A stretch of DNA of 64,000 nt from Mitsuokella multacida DSM 20544 (GCF_000155955.1 NZ_GG697141.2:124001-188000); one strand, 5' to 3'. Counted from the stretch's first letter, positions 42,637 to 59,389 are shown. Program-made: numbers and translations. Notes: generated from the letters alone by a model not told the origin.

Positions 42637-42786
42637 ATGCGCAACAATATCACGTTGGAGTGCACGGAGTGCCACAGCCGCAACTACCGTACGAACAAGA
42701 ATAAGAAGAACAACCCGGATCGTCTGGAGTTCAATAAGTACTGCAAGTTCTGCAAGAAGCACACGGTGCATAAGGAAACGAAGTAA
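42637..42786 (+). CDS. rpmG: Ribosomal protein bL33
   Basis: 49 residues: [17 protein letters not shown] then [14 protein letters not shown]. Two CxxC pairs form the zinc ribbon of the C+ form of L33. In front of secE-nusG as in many Firmicutes. Part of the large subunit near the E site. Confidence 0.95.
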   Translation: MRNNITLECTECHSRNYRTNKNKKNNPDRLEFNKYCKFCKKHTVHKETK

Positions 42787-42818
42787 GGACGCGTTGTCAG
42801 TACGAACGGGGATGTGAA

Positions 42819-42998
42819 GTGATTGTGAAGAAGTTCCTGGACGAAGTAGTCGCAGAGATGAAAAAAGTGTCCTGGTCCACCAAGAAGGAGCTCGTCAATT
42901 ATACGGTTGTCGTCGGCATCGCAGTAGCGATTGTTTGCGCCTTGATCTGGATCTGCGATACGTTCTTCGCGAGATTGTTCCACATCATTTTAAGGTGA
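42819..42998 (+). CDS. secE: Preprotein translocase subunit SecE
   Basis: 59 residues from GTG 42819; a GTG two codons later is possible. Amphipathic N-terminal helix (FLDEVVAEMKKVSWSTKKEL) with the conserved KKVSWSTKKE core, then a single membrane helix (about 30-52). Stabilises SecY in the translocon. Conserved position between rpmG and nusG. Confidence 0.93.
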   Translation: MIVKKFLDEVVAEMKKVSWSTKKELVNYTVVVGIAVAIVCALIWICDTFFARLFHIILR

Positions 42999-43014
42999 GC
43001 TGGGTGAGATAAGC

Positions 43015-43569
43015 ATGGCAGAAAAAGACGAGATGGATCTTCGTCAGGACAACCCTGGCAGAGCCTGGTATGTAATCCATACGTATTCGGGCTACGAGAA
43101 CAAGGTCAAGGCCAATCTTGAGCGCCTGATCCACACGGCCAACATGGGCAACATGATCTTCAACGTGGTCGTACCGGTTGAAGACGAGGTCGAGATCAAG
43201 GACGGCAAGAAGAAGGTCGTTCCACGCAAGGTCTTCCCTGGGTATGTGCTCGTCGATATGATCGTCGATGAACATTCCTGGTACGTTGTGCGCAACACCA
43301 CCGGTGTTACCGGTTTCGTCGGTTCTGAGAAGCATCCGATACCGCTTACCGATGCTGAGGCAAAACGTATTCTGAAATCCATGGGAGAAGAGCAGGAACA
43401 CAAACCCGAACTCGATGTCGCAGTCGGGGATGTCGTTCGCATCAATTCCGGTGTCTTCGAGAACTACACGGGCACGGTTTCCGAGATCGATACGGAAAAG
43501 GCGCGCCTCAAGGTCATCGTCGAAGAGACGCCGATTGAGCTTGGTTTCGATCAGGTCGAAACGCTTTGA
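43015..43569 (+). CDS. nusG: Transcription termination/antitermination factor NusG
   Basis: 184 residues. NGN domain with RAWYVIHTYSGYENKVKANL and FPGYVLVDM, then a KOW domain with VGDVVRINSGVFENYTGTV. It binds the RNA polymerase clamp and links it to ribosome or Rho. Sixteen bases after secE, same transcript. Confidence 0.97.
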   Translation: MAEKDEMDLRQDNPGRAWYVIHTYSGYENKVKANLERLIHTANMGNMIFNVVVPVEDEVEIKDGKKKVVPRKVFPGYVLVDMIVDEHSWYVVRNTTGVTGFVGSEKHPIPLTDAEAKRILKSMGEEQEHKPELDVAVGDVVRINSGVFENYTGTVSEIDTEKARLKVIVEETPIELGFDQVETL

Positions 43570-43611
43570 GCGGAACCATCATTCCATCATTTTTAGGAGG
43601 TGAAACACACA

Positions 43612-44037
43612 ATGGCTAAGAAAGTTTCTAAGATTGTAAAGCTTCAGGTTATGGCTGGCAAAGCCAATCCGGCTCCTCCGGTAGGTCCTGCACTGGGCCA
43701 GGCTGGCGTCAACATCATGGGCTTCTGCAAGGAATTCAACGAGAGAACTAAGGCACAGGCTGGTCTTACGATCCCGGTCGTGATCACGGTTTTTGAGGAT
43801 AGATCCTTCACGTTCATCACGAAGACTCCGCCGGCTGCTGTCCTTCTGAAGAAGGCTGCTGGTCTTGAAAAGGCTTCTGGTGAGCCGAACAAGAACAAGG
43901 TCGCAAAGCTGCCGCGTGCAAAAGCACAGGAAATCGCTGAGAGCAAGATGAAAGATCTGAACGCTGGCGATATCGAGGCTGCTACCCGCATGATCGAGGG
44001 TACGGCTCGCAGCATGGGCATCGAGATCGTCGACTGA
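43612..44037 (+). CDS. rplK: Ribosomal protein uL11
   Basis: 141 residues from ATG 43612 after AGGAGGTG. Typical [21 protein letters not shown] start and SMGIEIVD end. Forms the GTPase-associated centre with 23S rRNA. Confidence 0.97.
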   Translation: MAKKVSKIVKLQVMAGKANPAPPVGPALGQAGVNIMGFCKEFNERTKAQAGLTIPVVITVFEDRSFTFITKTPPAAVLLKKAAGLEKASGEPNKNKVAKLPRAKAQEIAESKMKDLNAGDIEAATRMIEGTARSMGIEIVD

Positions 44038-44101
44038 TCCAGGCCCTTTCCTCCTGTGGGAGGCAATACCGTTATAACCACAACAAAGGAGAACAACACA
44101 A

Positions 44102-44782
44102 ATGGCTAAAGCTGGTAAGAAATATCAGGAAGCTGCCAAACTCGTAGAGGTTGGCAAGCTTTACACGGCCGCTGAAGCAATGGAACTCGTCAAGAAGACG
44201 GCTACGAAGAAGTTCGATGAGACCATCGAGCTCCACGTCCGCCTCGGCGTTGATCCGAAGTATGCTGATCAGCAGGTCCGCGGCGCTATGGTCCTGCCGC
44301 ATGGCACGGGCAAATCCAAGCGCGTCCTCGTCTTTGCAAAAGGCGAGAAAGTCAAGGAGGCAGAAGCTGCAGGTGCAGACTTCGTTGGCTCCGATGAAAT
44401 CGTCCAGAAGATCCAGGGTGGCTGGCTCGACTTCGATGTCGCTGTCGCTACGCCGGATATGATGGGTACGGTTGGTCGTCTCGGTAAGATCCTCGGCCCT
44501 CGCGGCCTCATGCCAAACCCGAAACTCGGTACGGTAACGATGGATCTCACGAAGGCAATCAGCGAGATTAAAGCAGGTAAAGTCGAGTACCGCACCGATA
44601 AGGCTGGCAACGTCCATTGCCCGATCGGCAAGGCATCGTTCGACGCTGAGAAGCTTCAGCAGAACTTCCAGGCCCTGATTGATACACTGATCCGCGTTAA
44701 GCCGGCTGCTGCAAAGGGCCAGTACATCCGCTCCATCACGGTTAGCGCCACGATGGGCCCGGGCGTACCGGTTCAGTTCTGA
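44102..44782 (+). CDS. rplA: Ribosomal protein uL1
   Basis: 226 residues. [14 protein letters not shown] start, [15 protein letters not shown] and [15 protein letters not shown] motifs. Forms the L1 stalk and can act as a translational repressor of its own operon. Confidence 0.97.
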   Translation: MAKAGKKYQEAAKLVEVGKLYTAAEAMELVKKTATKKFDETIELHVRLGVDPKYADQQVRGAMVLPHGTGKSKRVLVFAKGEKVKEAEAAGADFVGSDEIVQKIQGGWLDFDVAVATPDMMGTVGRLGKILGPRGLMPNPKLGTVTMDLTKAISEIKAGKVEYRTDKAGNVHCPIGKASFDAEKLQQNFQALIDTLIRVKPAAAKGQYIRSITVSATMGPGVPVQF

Positions 44783-44784
44783 GC

Positions 44785-44950
44785 ACGGCCCTAGGGATCA
44801 GGCGAGACTCCGGTCTCCAATCGCATATCGAAGGCTGTAGACAGCAGGTTTGATATTTCATCATCTAACGACGATCATGTCGCCTGCCGAGGCCGGAGTC
44901 ACCTAACTTTGAAAATGTGACCTCCGGCGGACAGCCGGAGGTTTTTTGAT
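44785..44950 (+). promoter_or_regulatory. Ribosomal protein L10 leader with attenuator
   Basis: Non-coding leader before rplJ. GCCGGAGTCAC (44892-44902) can pair with GTGACCTCCGGC (44917-44928), an antiterminator with one bulge, while CCTCCGGC also pairs with GCCGGAGG (44934-44941) in the terminator. An upstream GAGACTCCGGTCTC hairpin (about 44804) completes a kink-turn-like leader. L10(L7/L12) binding would favour termination. Confidence 0.85.
44920..44947 (+). terminator. Attenuator terminator before rplJ
   Basis: ACCTCCGGC / GCCGGAGGT around GGACA, followed by TTTTT. Confidence 0.9.
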
Positions 44951-44987
44951 CTGTTTTAAAATCCAAGAAGATAGGAGGTGTAATAGA

Positions 44988-45527
44988 ATGGGTGTTACTT
45001 CCGCAAAACAGGCTGTTGTCGCTCAGCTCAAGGAGCAGCTCGAGTCCGCTAAGGGCGTCGTTCTCACGAGCTACAAAGGTCTGACGGTTGCACAGGATAC
45101 GGAACTCCGCCGCGAACTCCGCGAGGCTGGCGTTTCCTATCATGTCGTAAAGAACACGATGCTCCGCATTGCTGCCAAAGAGGCAGGCATCGAGGGCATC
45201 GAAGAGCACCTCGAGGGCACGACGGCTTTCGCATTCTCCACGGAGGATGCTGTTGCTCCGGCAAAGGTCATCTGCGGCTTCATCAAGAAGAACAAGCTCG
45301 AGGATGCTGAGGTACTGACGGTCAAAGTCGGTATGGTCGAAGGCAAGGTCATCGGCGTCGACGAGGTCAAAGCTCTCGCAGCTCTGCCGTCCCGCGAGGA
45401 ACTCATTGCCAAGCTGCTTGGCAGCATGAACGCACCGATCTCGAATACGGTCAACGTTCTGCAGGGCGTTATCCGCAATGCGGTCTATGTGCTTGACGCA
45501 ATCCGCTCGCAGAAAGAGTCCGCTTAA
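44988..45527 (+). CDS. rplJ: Ribosomal protein uL10
   Basis: 179 residues from ATG 44988 behind ATAGGAGGTG. GVVLTSYKGLTVAQDTELRR and YHVVKNTMLRIAAKEAG motifs. Anchors L7/L12 dimers on the ribosome and regulates its own synthesis through the leader. Confidence 0.97.
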   Translation: MGVTSAKQAVVAQLKEQLESAKGVVLTSYKGLTVAQDTELRRELREAGVSYHVVKNTMLRIAAKEAGIEGIEEHLEGTTAFAFSTEDAVAPAKVICGFIKKNKLEDAEVLTVKVGMVEGKVIGVDEVKALAALPSREELIAKLLGSMNAPISNTVNVLQGVIRNAVYVLDAIRSQKESA

Positions 45528-45618
45528 TTCCATCCAGTGCAGCGCCGCTGCCTGAGGTTTTAAGAAATAAACGCGAAGAATTCAAATCGAAAATAACAAA
45601 ACATTGGAGGAAAATCAA

Positions 45619-45987
<369 letters not shown>

Positions 45988-46005
45988 TTCAGTTTGCTGA
46001 TCATG

Positions 46006-46036
46006 AGACCGTCCCTTAGGGGACGGTCTTTTTTTT
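46006..46036 (+). terminator. Terminator after rplL
   Basis: AGACCGTCCC / GGGACGGTCT around TTAG, followed by eight T; separates the rplJL unit from rpoBC. Confidence 0.9.
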
Positions 46037-46048
46037 ATGCCATCTGAC

Positions 46049-46077
46049 TTGACAGTTGAGAAAAGCTATGGTATAGT
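46049..46077 (+). promoter_or_regulatory. rpoBC promoter
   Basis: TTGACA (46049-46054), 17-base spacer, TATAGT (46072-46077). Follows directly after the rplL terminator. Confidence 0.82.
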
Positions 46078-46130
46078 GTTAAACTACAGGAAATTGAATA
46101 GGGATAACTATGCGTAAGTGGAAAGGAACG

Positions 46131-46168
46131 GAAGCAAGGTGCAAAAAAATAAGCGAACCTTGTTTTTT
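46131..46168 (+). terminator. Weak terminator-like hairpin in the rpoB leader
   Basis: CAAGGT pairs with ACCTTG across an A-rich loop, followed by TTTTTTT. Between the promoter and the rpoB start, so it could act as an attenuator. Confidence 0.5.
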
Positions 46169-46258
46169 TCTTGTTCTATGATTCCGCGTCTATTTGTGTT
46201 GTATCTCTATCTTTCAAAAAACATTCTAGTAAAATCAGGCTAAGGGGTGAAGGATTTA

Positions 46259-49981
<3,723 letters not shown>

Positions 49982-49999
49982 GAAGGGAGTGTCATCTCT

Positions 50000-54037
<4,038 letters not shown>

Positions 54038-54063
54038 GCCAAGAACCCCAACAATAAAAACAA

Positions 54064-54094
54064 AACCTTCCCCGCCAAGGCGGGGAGGGTTTTT
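54064..54094 (+). terminator. Terminator after rpoBC
   Basis: AACCTTCCCCGCC pairs with GGCGGGGAGGGTT, then TTTT. Confidence 0.88.
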
Positions 54095-54150
54095 GCTTAT
54101 CATCGAGAAAGATTGAGAAATACTAGTCTATATAGTCTGGAGGTATCACT

Positions 54151-54996
54151 ATGGCAGAAACATGCAACCATGACTGCGGCTCCTGCGGGACGACCTGCGG
54201 CCAGGATACGCGCAAGAAGGATTTCCACGAGGCGCCGAATGAGCTCAGCACGATCCGCCACGTCATCGCCGTCGTCAGCGGCAAGGGCGGCGTCGGCAAA
54301 TCGCTCGTCACGGGCCTCATGGCTGTGGCCATGAGCCGCAAGGGCAAGCATACGGGCATCCTCGACGCAGACATCACGGGCCCATCCATCCCGAAGATGT
54401 TCGGCACGAAGGGCGAGGTCCGCGGCAATCAGGCCGGTGCTTATCCTGTGCGCACGGCCGATGGCATCGAGGTCGTCAGCATGAATCTCCTGCTCGAGAA
54501 CTCGACGGACCCGGTCGTCTGGCGCGGCCCAATCATCAGCGGCGTCGTCAAGCAGTTCTGGCATGACTTCATCTGGGAGGACATCGACTACCTGTTCGTC
54601 GACATGCCGCCGGGAACGGGCGATGTGCCGCTGACGGTCATGCAGTCGATCAAGCTCGACGGCATCATCATCGTCACGAGCCCGCAGGAGCTCGTCTCGA
54701 TGATCGTCGAGAAGGCGGTCAAGATGGCAGAGGGCATGAAGGTGCCCATCCTAGGCCTCGTCGAGAACATGAGCTACTTCGAGTGCCCGGATTGTGGCAA
54801 GCGCCACGAGATCTTTGGCCACAGCCATATCGAAGAGATCGCGAAGTCGTACGGCCTCGATGTGCTCGCGCGCATCCCAATCGAGCCGCAGCTCGCTGCC
54901 AAGTGCGATGCCGGCCAGATCGAGACGGTCGCCGACACGCACATGCAGGATGCCGTTCAGAAGCTGCTCGACCGCGAGGAGAAGGCAGCGGACTGA
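54151..54996 (+). CDS. mrp: Mrp/NBP35-type iron-sulfur cluster carrier ATPase
   Basis: 281 residues behind TGGAGGT. N-terminal Cys cluster (CNHDCGSCGTTCGQD), deviant Walker A GKGGVGKS, DADITGPSIPKMFG, DMPPGTGD, and the cluster-binding CPDCGKRHEIFG. Mrp proteins hold and transfer Fe-S clusters. The Cys-rich N-terminus is common in anaerobe homologues. Its 3' end overlaps the converging AraC-type gene by 40 bases. Confidence 0.93.
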   Translation: MAETCNHDCGSCGTTCGQDTRKKDFHEAPNELSTIRHVIAVVSGKGGVGKSLVTGLMAVAMSRKGKHTGILDADITGPSIPKMFGTKGEVRGNQAGAYPVRTADGIEVVSMNLLLENSTDPVVWRGPIISGVVKQFWHDFIWEDIDYLFVDMPPGTGDVPLTVMQSIKLDGIIIVTSPQELVSMIVEKAVKMAEGMKVPILGLVENMSYFECPDCGKRHEIFGHSHIEEIAKSYGLDVLARIPIEPQLAAKCDAGQIETVADTHMQDAVQKLLDREEKAAD

Positions 54997-55844
54997 GGCA
55001 CGTGCTCGGCACGCCATTCCTTTGGCGAGCAGTGGAAGAGTGTGCGGAAGGCGCGTGAGAACGTCGAGTAATCGCGGAAGCCTGAGGCGCGGCTGATTTC
55101 CTGGATGGAGGTCTCCGTGCGCAGCAGGTCGCGCGCGAAGAGCAGCCGCTTGCTGCGGATGTAGGCGTGCAAGCTGTAGCCTGTGTCGGCCTTGAATCGC
55201 TTCATGAGATAGTAGCGGCTCAGGAAGACCTGATTCGCGAGTGTTGCAATCGTGAGGTCGTCCGCGAGGTGCTCGTTGATGTAGCGCAGGACCTGCTGGA
55301 TCTTGGGATCGTAGGAGACGGTGTCAAGCGACTCAAGCTCGTGGTCTTCGATGCTGCGGTTGAGCAGGATCAGGAATTCAATAAAGAGAATCTCTGTGTA
55401 CAGCCCATTGGCGAACCCTTCGCCATGGGCTGTTTTTTCGAGCTTGTCCATGTGGAAGAGCAGGTCGTGGCTGCGATTGGGCAACTGGTGCATGACGCGT
55501 CCCTGCTCGCGAGCCGCCGCAAAACACTTGGCGAGCTTGGCACGCTCGTCGAGGCGCTGCAGAAAGTCCGGCGCGATGTAGATGACGATGCGCTCGTACG
55601 GTGTCTTCTCGCCGTCCCCGCCGAACACGGGGCGGTGAATCTCGCCGGCTGCGACGAAGACGATGTCATCTGGCTGCAGGTGATACGAATTGCCCTCGAT
55701 GATGTAGTCGACATCCCCGCCGAGGAACAGGATGATCTTGTGGAAATCGTGGTAATGGAAGGGAATCGTGCGCAGCTTCTCATCGTGCAGATGGAAGACG
55801 CGAAAGTCGCTGCTCAGATAGCCCTTCTTCGGATAGTTCTGCAT
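54957..55844 (-). CDS. AraC-family transcriptional regulator
   Basis: 295 residues from the ATG at 55844, with GGAGGG upstream on the minus strand; a longer frame to 55955 is unsupported. N-terminal cupin-like sensor (FHYHDFHKIILFLGGDVDYI, YHLQPDDIVFVAAGEIHRP) and C-terminal double HTH (IATLANQVFLSRYYLMKRFK, IQEISRASGFRDYSTFSRAFR). Probably senses a sugar or similar small molecule. Divergent from the DapF-like gene; shares a short intergenic region with inverted GGATATG/CATATCC. Confidence 0.88.
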   Translation of the reverse strand: MQNYPKKGYLSSDFRVFHLHDEKLRTIPFHYHDFHKIILFLGGDVDYIIEGNSYHLQPDDIVFVAAGEIHRPVFGGDGEKTPYERIVIYIAPDFLQRLDERAKLAKCFAAAREQGRVMHQLPNRSHDLLFHMDKLEKTAHGEGFANGLYTEILFIEFLILLNRSIEDHELESLDTVSYDPKIQQVLRYINEHLADDLTIATLANQVFLSRYYLMKRFKADTGYSLHAYIRSKRLLFARDLLRTETSIQEISRASGFRDYSTFSRAFRTLFHCSPKEWRAEHVPQSAAFSSRSSSF

Positions 55845-55978
55845 ACATATCCCTCCTGCTTCCATCATAGAGGGATATGACACTTTTTGCAATATATAAA
55901 GCATATTTTGTGATTTTATTGCATATCCATGCCTGCTATAATAAAACCATCGCAAGCAAGAAAGAAAGGGTGACCGGT

Positions 55979-56305
55979 ATGATGATCGTTCGGATCTGCA
56001 AGGTAGAGAAACAGGAATATATGGTAATGGATGGCACGACGGGCTTCATGCCGGGAGCGGCTGCCATTCGCCTGCTCGCACATCGCCGCTTCGGTGTCGG
56101 CGCGGACCGCGTGCTCGTCTTCACGGGCAGTGAGGAGATCCCGTCCTTCAAGGCCTTCACGGCTGACGGGGAAGAGCAGGAGATGCAGGAAGCGGACTAT
56201 GCAGCGCTCGCTAAAGTCAAGGAGGACTTTGAGGTCCATCTGACGGATTCCTTCGTGCGGAGGCTCCGTGCGGCGGACGGCAGCAAGATGGCAGCCGCCT
56301 GCTGA
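55979..56305 (+). CDS. Short DapF-like protein lacking the catalytic cysteine
   Basis: 108 residues. ATG 55979 or 55982, preceded by GAAAGGG. The sequence follows the N-terminal domain of diaminopimelate epimerase: EYMVMDGTTGFMPG, then IRLLAHRRFGVGADRVLVF and FKAFTADGEEQEMQEAD. In DapF the last part reads NADGSEAEMCGNG with the catalytic Cys; here that Cys is Gln and the CGNG loop is missing. The second DapF domain is absent. It is not an epimerase; it may be a stand-alone binding module or a relic. Own terminator follows. Confidence 0.65.
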   Translation: MMIVRICKVEKQEYMVMDGTTGFMPGAAAIRLLAHRRFGVGADRVLVFTGSEEIPSFKAFTADGEEQEMQEADYAALAKVKEDFEVHLTDSFVRRLRAADGSKMAAAC

Positions 56306-56336
56306 ACGGCACGAAACGAAAGAAACATTTGAACGA

Positions 56337-56368
56337 AGAGGTCACTGCTGAAGCAGTGGCTTTTTTTC
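56337..56368 (+). terminator. Terminator before htpG
   Basis: CACTGCT / AGCAGTG around GA, followed by GCTTTTTTT. Confidence 0.85.
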
Positions 56369-56378
56369 TGGAATATCT

Positions 56379-56407
56379 TTGACTTTTTGTTGTTTATGGT
56401 GTATATT
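56379..56407 (+). promoter_or_regulatory. htpG promoter
   Basis: TTGACT (56379-56384), 17-base spacer, TATATT (56402-56407). Confidence 0.82.
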
Positions 56408-56419
56408 ATTATCTGTACG

Positions 56420-56446
56420 TTAGCACTCGCACACATGGAGTGCTAA
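56420..56446. promoter_or_regulatory. CIRCE operator
   Basis: TTAGCACTC, nine bases, GAGTGCTAA: a perfect CIRCE element, the binding site of the HrcA repressor. It lies at the transcription start of htpG, so htpG should be heat-inducible through HrcA. Confidence 0.96.
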
Positions 56447-56503
56447 CACCGAATCGAGGCAATACCATTTCTAGATTTTCCAGATAAAGAGAGGCAGATT
56501 TCC

Positions 56504-58459
56504 ATGGCAAAAGAAACACATGAATTCCAAGCGGAGACGAAACAGCTGCTGGACCTCATGATTCACTCCATCTACACGAATCACGAGATCTTCCTGCGCG
56601 AGCTCATCTCCAATGCATCCGATGCAATCGACAAGGCACATTTCGAGAGCCTGACGGACCGCAGCCTGCTCGAAGGCGATGAGGATTTCCAGATCTTCCT
56701 GACGCCGGATGCCGAGCAGCACATGCTGACGATTGCCGATAACGGCATCGGCATGAACCGCGAAGAGCTCATCGAGAACATCGGCACGATTGCGAAGTCC
56801 GGCACGAAGGCCTTCCTCGAGCAGCTCAAGAAGGCGAAGGAGGAGAACAAGGACCTGACCGACAAAGAGATGATCGGCCAGTTCGGTGTCGGCTTCTACT
56901 CGGCCTTCATGGTGGCCGACCACGTGACGATCGTGACGCGCAAGGCAGGCGAGAAGCAGGCTTGGAAGTGGGAGTCAGCAGCTGACGGCTCCTACACGAT
57001 CGAGGAGTGCGAGCTCGATAAGCGCGGCACGGCCATCACGCTGCACCTCAAGAAAGAGTTCTGCGGCAAGGAGGCAGAGCAGGACTTCACGGACAATTAT
57101 GAGCTCGAGCGCCTCGTCAAGAAGTACAGCGACTACGTCCGCTACCCGATCAAGATGGACTTCACTTTCGAGGAGACGCCGAAGGACAAGGACGGCAAGG
57201 AGATCGAGGGCGCCGATAAGATCAAGAAGGTTGAGACGCGCACGCTGAACTCCATGCAGCCGCTCTGGACGAAGAACAAGTCAGACATCAAGAAAGAAGA
57301 GTACAACGAGTTCTTCAAGCATCAGTTCTACGAGTGGGAAGACCCGATGGAGGTCTTCCACACGAAGGCCGAAGGCACGGTCGAGTACACGGCACTCTTG
57401 GCCATCCCGGCACATGCGCCTTTTAACCTCTATCAGACGGACTACGAGCCGGGCCTGCAGCTCTACAGCCGCCATGTCTTCATCATGGACAAGTGCAAGG
57501 ACCTGCTGCCGGACTACCTGCGCTTCATGAAGGGTCTCGTCGATTCGCCGGACCTCTCGCTGAACATCTCGCGTGAGCTCCTGCAGCAGAGCCGCGAGCT
57601 CAAGGCCATCGGCCGCGCGCTCGAGAAGAACATTCTCAAGACGCTGGCGCGCAAGCTCAAGAACGACCGCGAGTGGTACGAGAAGTTCTGGAACGAGTAC
57701 GGCAAGTCGCTGAAGATCGGCATCTACAACAGCATCTACAGCGGTTCGGACACGGTCGACAAGCTCAAGGACCTCATCCTGTTCATGAGCTCGAAGGACG
57801 GCAAGCTCGTCACGCTCAAGGAATACGTTGACCGCATGCCGGAGAGCCAGAAGAAGATCTACTACGCGACGGCCAAGGACAAGGAGACCATCGAGCAGCT
57901 GCCGCAGATGGAGACGCTGCGCGACAAGGGCATCGAGGTGCTCTACCTGCTCGATCCGGTCGATGAATTTGCCATCGAGACGATCCACCAGTATGAGGAG
58001 AAGCCGTTCCACTCCATCAGCCGCGGCGACCTCGGCCTCGACGATGCCGAGAGCCAGGAGGTCAAGAAGGAGACGGAGGAAATCCAGAAGGACAACAGCG
58101 ACCTCATGAAGGACATCAAGGCAGCGCTCGGCGACAAGGTCGAGGACGTCAAGGTGTCCGCGCGCCTCAAATCGAGTGCAGTCTGCCTCGTGGCCGATGA
58201 GGCGGGCCCGTCGCTCGCGATGGAGCAGGCCTTCTCGCAGATGAAGAACCCGATGTTTAAGGCAAAGCGCATCCTTGAGATCAACCCGCATCACGAGCTC
58301 TTCAGCCGCCTCAAGGAAATCCATGAGACGGGCAAGGACAGCCAGGAGTTCAAGGATTACTGCGACATGCTCTACACGCAGGCTCTGCTCATCGAGGGCA
58401 TCCTGCCGGAGAATCCGGTCGACTTCGCCAATAAAGTGGCCAAACTCATGGCAAAATGA
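56504..58459 (+). CDS. htpG: Chaperone HtpG (Hsp90)
   Basis: 651 residues. GHKL ATP-binding motifs ELISNASDAIDKAHF, IADNGIGMNREELI and IGQFGVGFYSAFMV; middle domain with YSRHVFIMD and NISRELLQQSR; C-terminal dimerisation region. Hsp90-type chaperone of the cytoplasm. CIRCE in front of htpG is unusual compared with B. subtilis, where it controls groESL and dnaK. Confidence 0.97.
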   Translation: MAKETHEFQAETKQLLDLMIHSIYTNHEIFLRELISNASDAIDKAHFESLTDRSLLEGDEDFQIFLTPDAEQHMLTIADNGIGMNREELIENIGTIAKSGTKAFLEQLKKAKEENKDLTDKEMIGQFGVGFYSAFMVADHVTIVTRKAGEKQAWKWESAADGSYTIEECELDKRGTAITLHLKKEFCGKEAEQDFTDNYELERLVKKYSDYVRYPIKMDFTFEETPKDKDGKEIEGADKIKKVETRTLNSMQPLWTKNKSDIKKEEYNEFFKHQFYEWEDPMEVFHTKAEGTVEYTALLAIPAHAPFNLYQTDYEPGLQLYSRHVFIMDKCKDLLPDYLRFMKGLVDSPDLSLNISRELLQQSRELKAIGRALEKNILKTLARKLKNDREWYEKFWNEYGKSLKIGIYNSIYSGSDTVDKLKDLILFMSSKDGKLVTLKEYVDRMPESQKKIYYATAKDKETIEQLPQMETLRDKGIEVLYLLDPVDEFAIETIHQYEEKPFHSISRGDLGLDDAESQEVKKETEEIQKDNSDLMKDIKAALGDKVEDVKVSARLKSSAVCLVADEAGPSLAMEQAFSQMKNPMFKAKRILEINPHHELFSRLKEIHETGKDSQEFKDYCDMLYTQALLIEGILPENPVDFANKVAKLMAK

Positions 58460-58485
58460 TGCAGAGATAACAGATTGTTGTTATG

Positions 58486-58525
58486 GGAGAGATACAGTAT
58501 ACGTTTACTGTATCTCTCCTTTTTT
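58486..58525 (+). terminator. Terminator after htpG
   Basis: GGAGAGATACAGTA pairs with TACTGTATCTCTCC around a short loop, followed by six T. Confidence 0.93.
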
Positions 58526-58597
58526 CTGCGCTCAAAACCCTGAATTGCATGTACAATTTAGAAAACAGATAAAAAAGAAAAAATCCTAAAAACCCTC

Positions 58598-58626
58598 TTG
58601 CTTTTTATTATTTTCTAGCGTATAAT
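58598..58626 (+). promoter_or_regulatory. Promoter of the kinase-symporter unit
   Basis: TTGCTT (58598-58603), 17-base spacer, TATAAT (58621-58626). The rest of the 324-base gap before the next gene is a leader with two cre-like boxes and no gene. Confidence 0.75.
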
Positions 58627-58642
58627 ACAAACTGTAAACAAA

Positions 58643-58656
58643 AGAAAACGTTTGCT
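58643..58656. promoter_or_regulatory. cre-like operator 1
   Basis: AGAAAACGTTTGCT, close to the LacI/CcpA family consensus with AACGTT centre. It lies just downstream of the predicted transcription start. Confidence 0.65.
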
Positions 58657-58748
58657 ACTGCTGAAAGAAAAGACAATAAGGTAGCCAAGAGAACTCATCT
58701 CAATTATTTTCGTTCTACCTCGCAAGGGGAAGCTTTTCTTCTAGACAA

Positions 58749-58762
58749 TGAAAACGTTTACG
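58749..58762. promoter_or_regulatory. cre-like operator 2
   Basis: TGAAAACGTTTACG, one base from the usual cre consensus. It is 106 bases after operator 1, about ten helical turns, and 22 bases before the next start codon. Confidence 0.7.
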
Positions 58763-58783
58763 CTTTGAAAGGGGAAATCCACC

Positions 58784-59389
58784 ATGAAAGAGAATCTCGT
58801 CATCACGATCAGCCGTCAGTATGGTGCGGGCGGACGTGAGCTGGCCGGCATCCTCGCCGAGAAGCTCGGCGTCAAGCTCTACGATCGCCAGCTCGTCCAT
58901 CTGGCTGCGGCCAAGCTCGGCATCCACGACCTCAGCGAAGATGAACTGCTCGAGATGGAGAACACGGTCAAGCCGCTTTCGATGAGCTTCATCCCGTTCC
59001 ATTCGTTCGGCACGCACATGGGCGAATCGAGCCAGGGCATGTTCATGAGCGAGTCGGCTGTCATCCGCAAGATCGCAGAGGATGGCCCGTGCATCTTCCT
59101 CGGCCGCTGCGCGGACTACGCACTGCGCAACAACGACAACCACTTCGACATCTTCGTCTGCGCTGACGATGAGTACCGCGAGAAACGTGGCCAGACAGTC
59201 TACGAAGGCAAGAGCCTCAAAGAGCTCAACCGCGAGAACGAGAAGCGCGCCCGCTACTACAACTACTACACGGGCCGCACGTGGGGCGACGGTGCGAACT
59301 ACGACCTCGTCGTCAACACGAGCAAGGGCGCTTCGCTCGATACGATTGCGGATGGCATCATCGCGTACATCAATAAAGTCAAGGCATAA
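58784..59389 (+). CDS. Cytidylate kinase-like protein
   Basis: 201 residues behind GAAAGGGGAA. P-loop variant ITISRQYGAGGRELAGILAEKL, characteristic of the cytidylate-kinase-like family PF13189, then FLGRCADYALR and FVCADDEYREKR. Members occur in many anaerobe genomes next to sugar or nucleotide genes; the true substrate is not established. Here it is co-transcribed, 45 bases ahead of a sugar symporter, under carbon-control-like operators. Confidence 0.82.
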   Translation: MKENLVITISRQYGAGGRELAGILAEKLGVKLYDRQLVHLAAAKLGIHDLSEDELLEMENTVKPLSMSFIPFHSFGTHMGESSQGMFMSESAVIRKIAEDGPCIFLGRCADYALRNNDNHFDIFVCADDEYREKRGQTVYEGKSLKELNRENEKRARYYNYYTGRTWGDGANYDLVVNTSKGASLDTIADGIIAYINKVKA

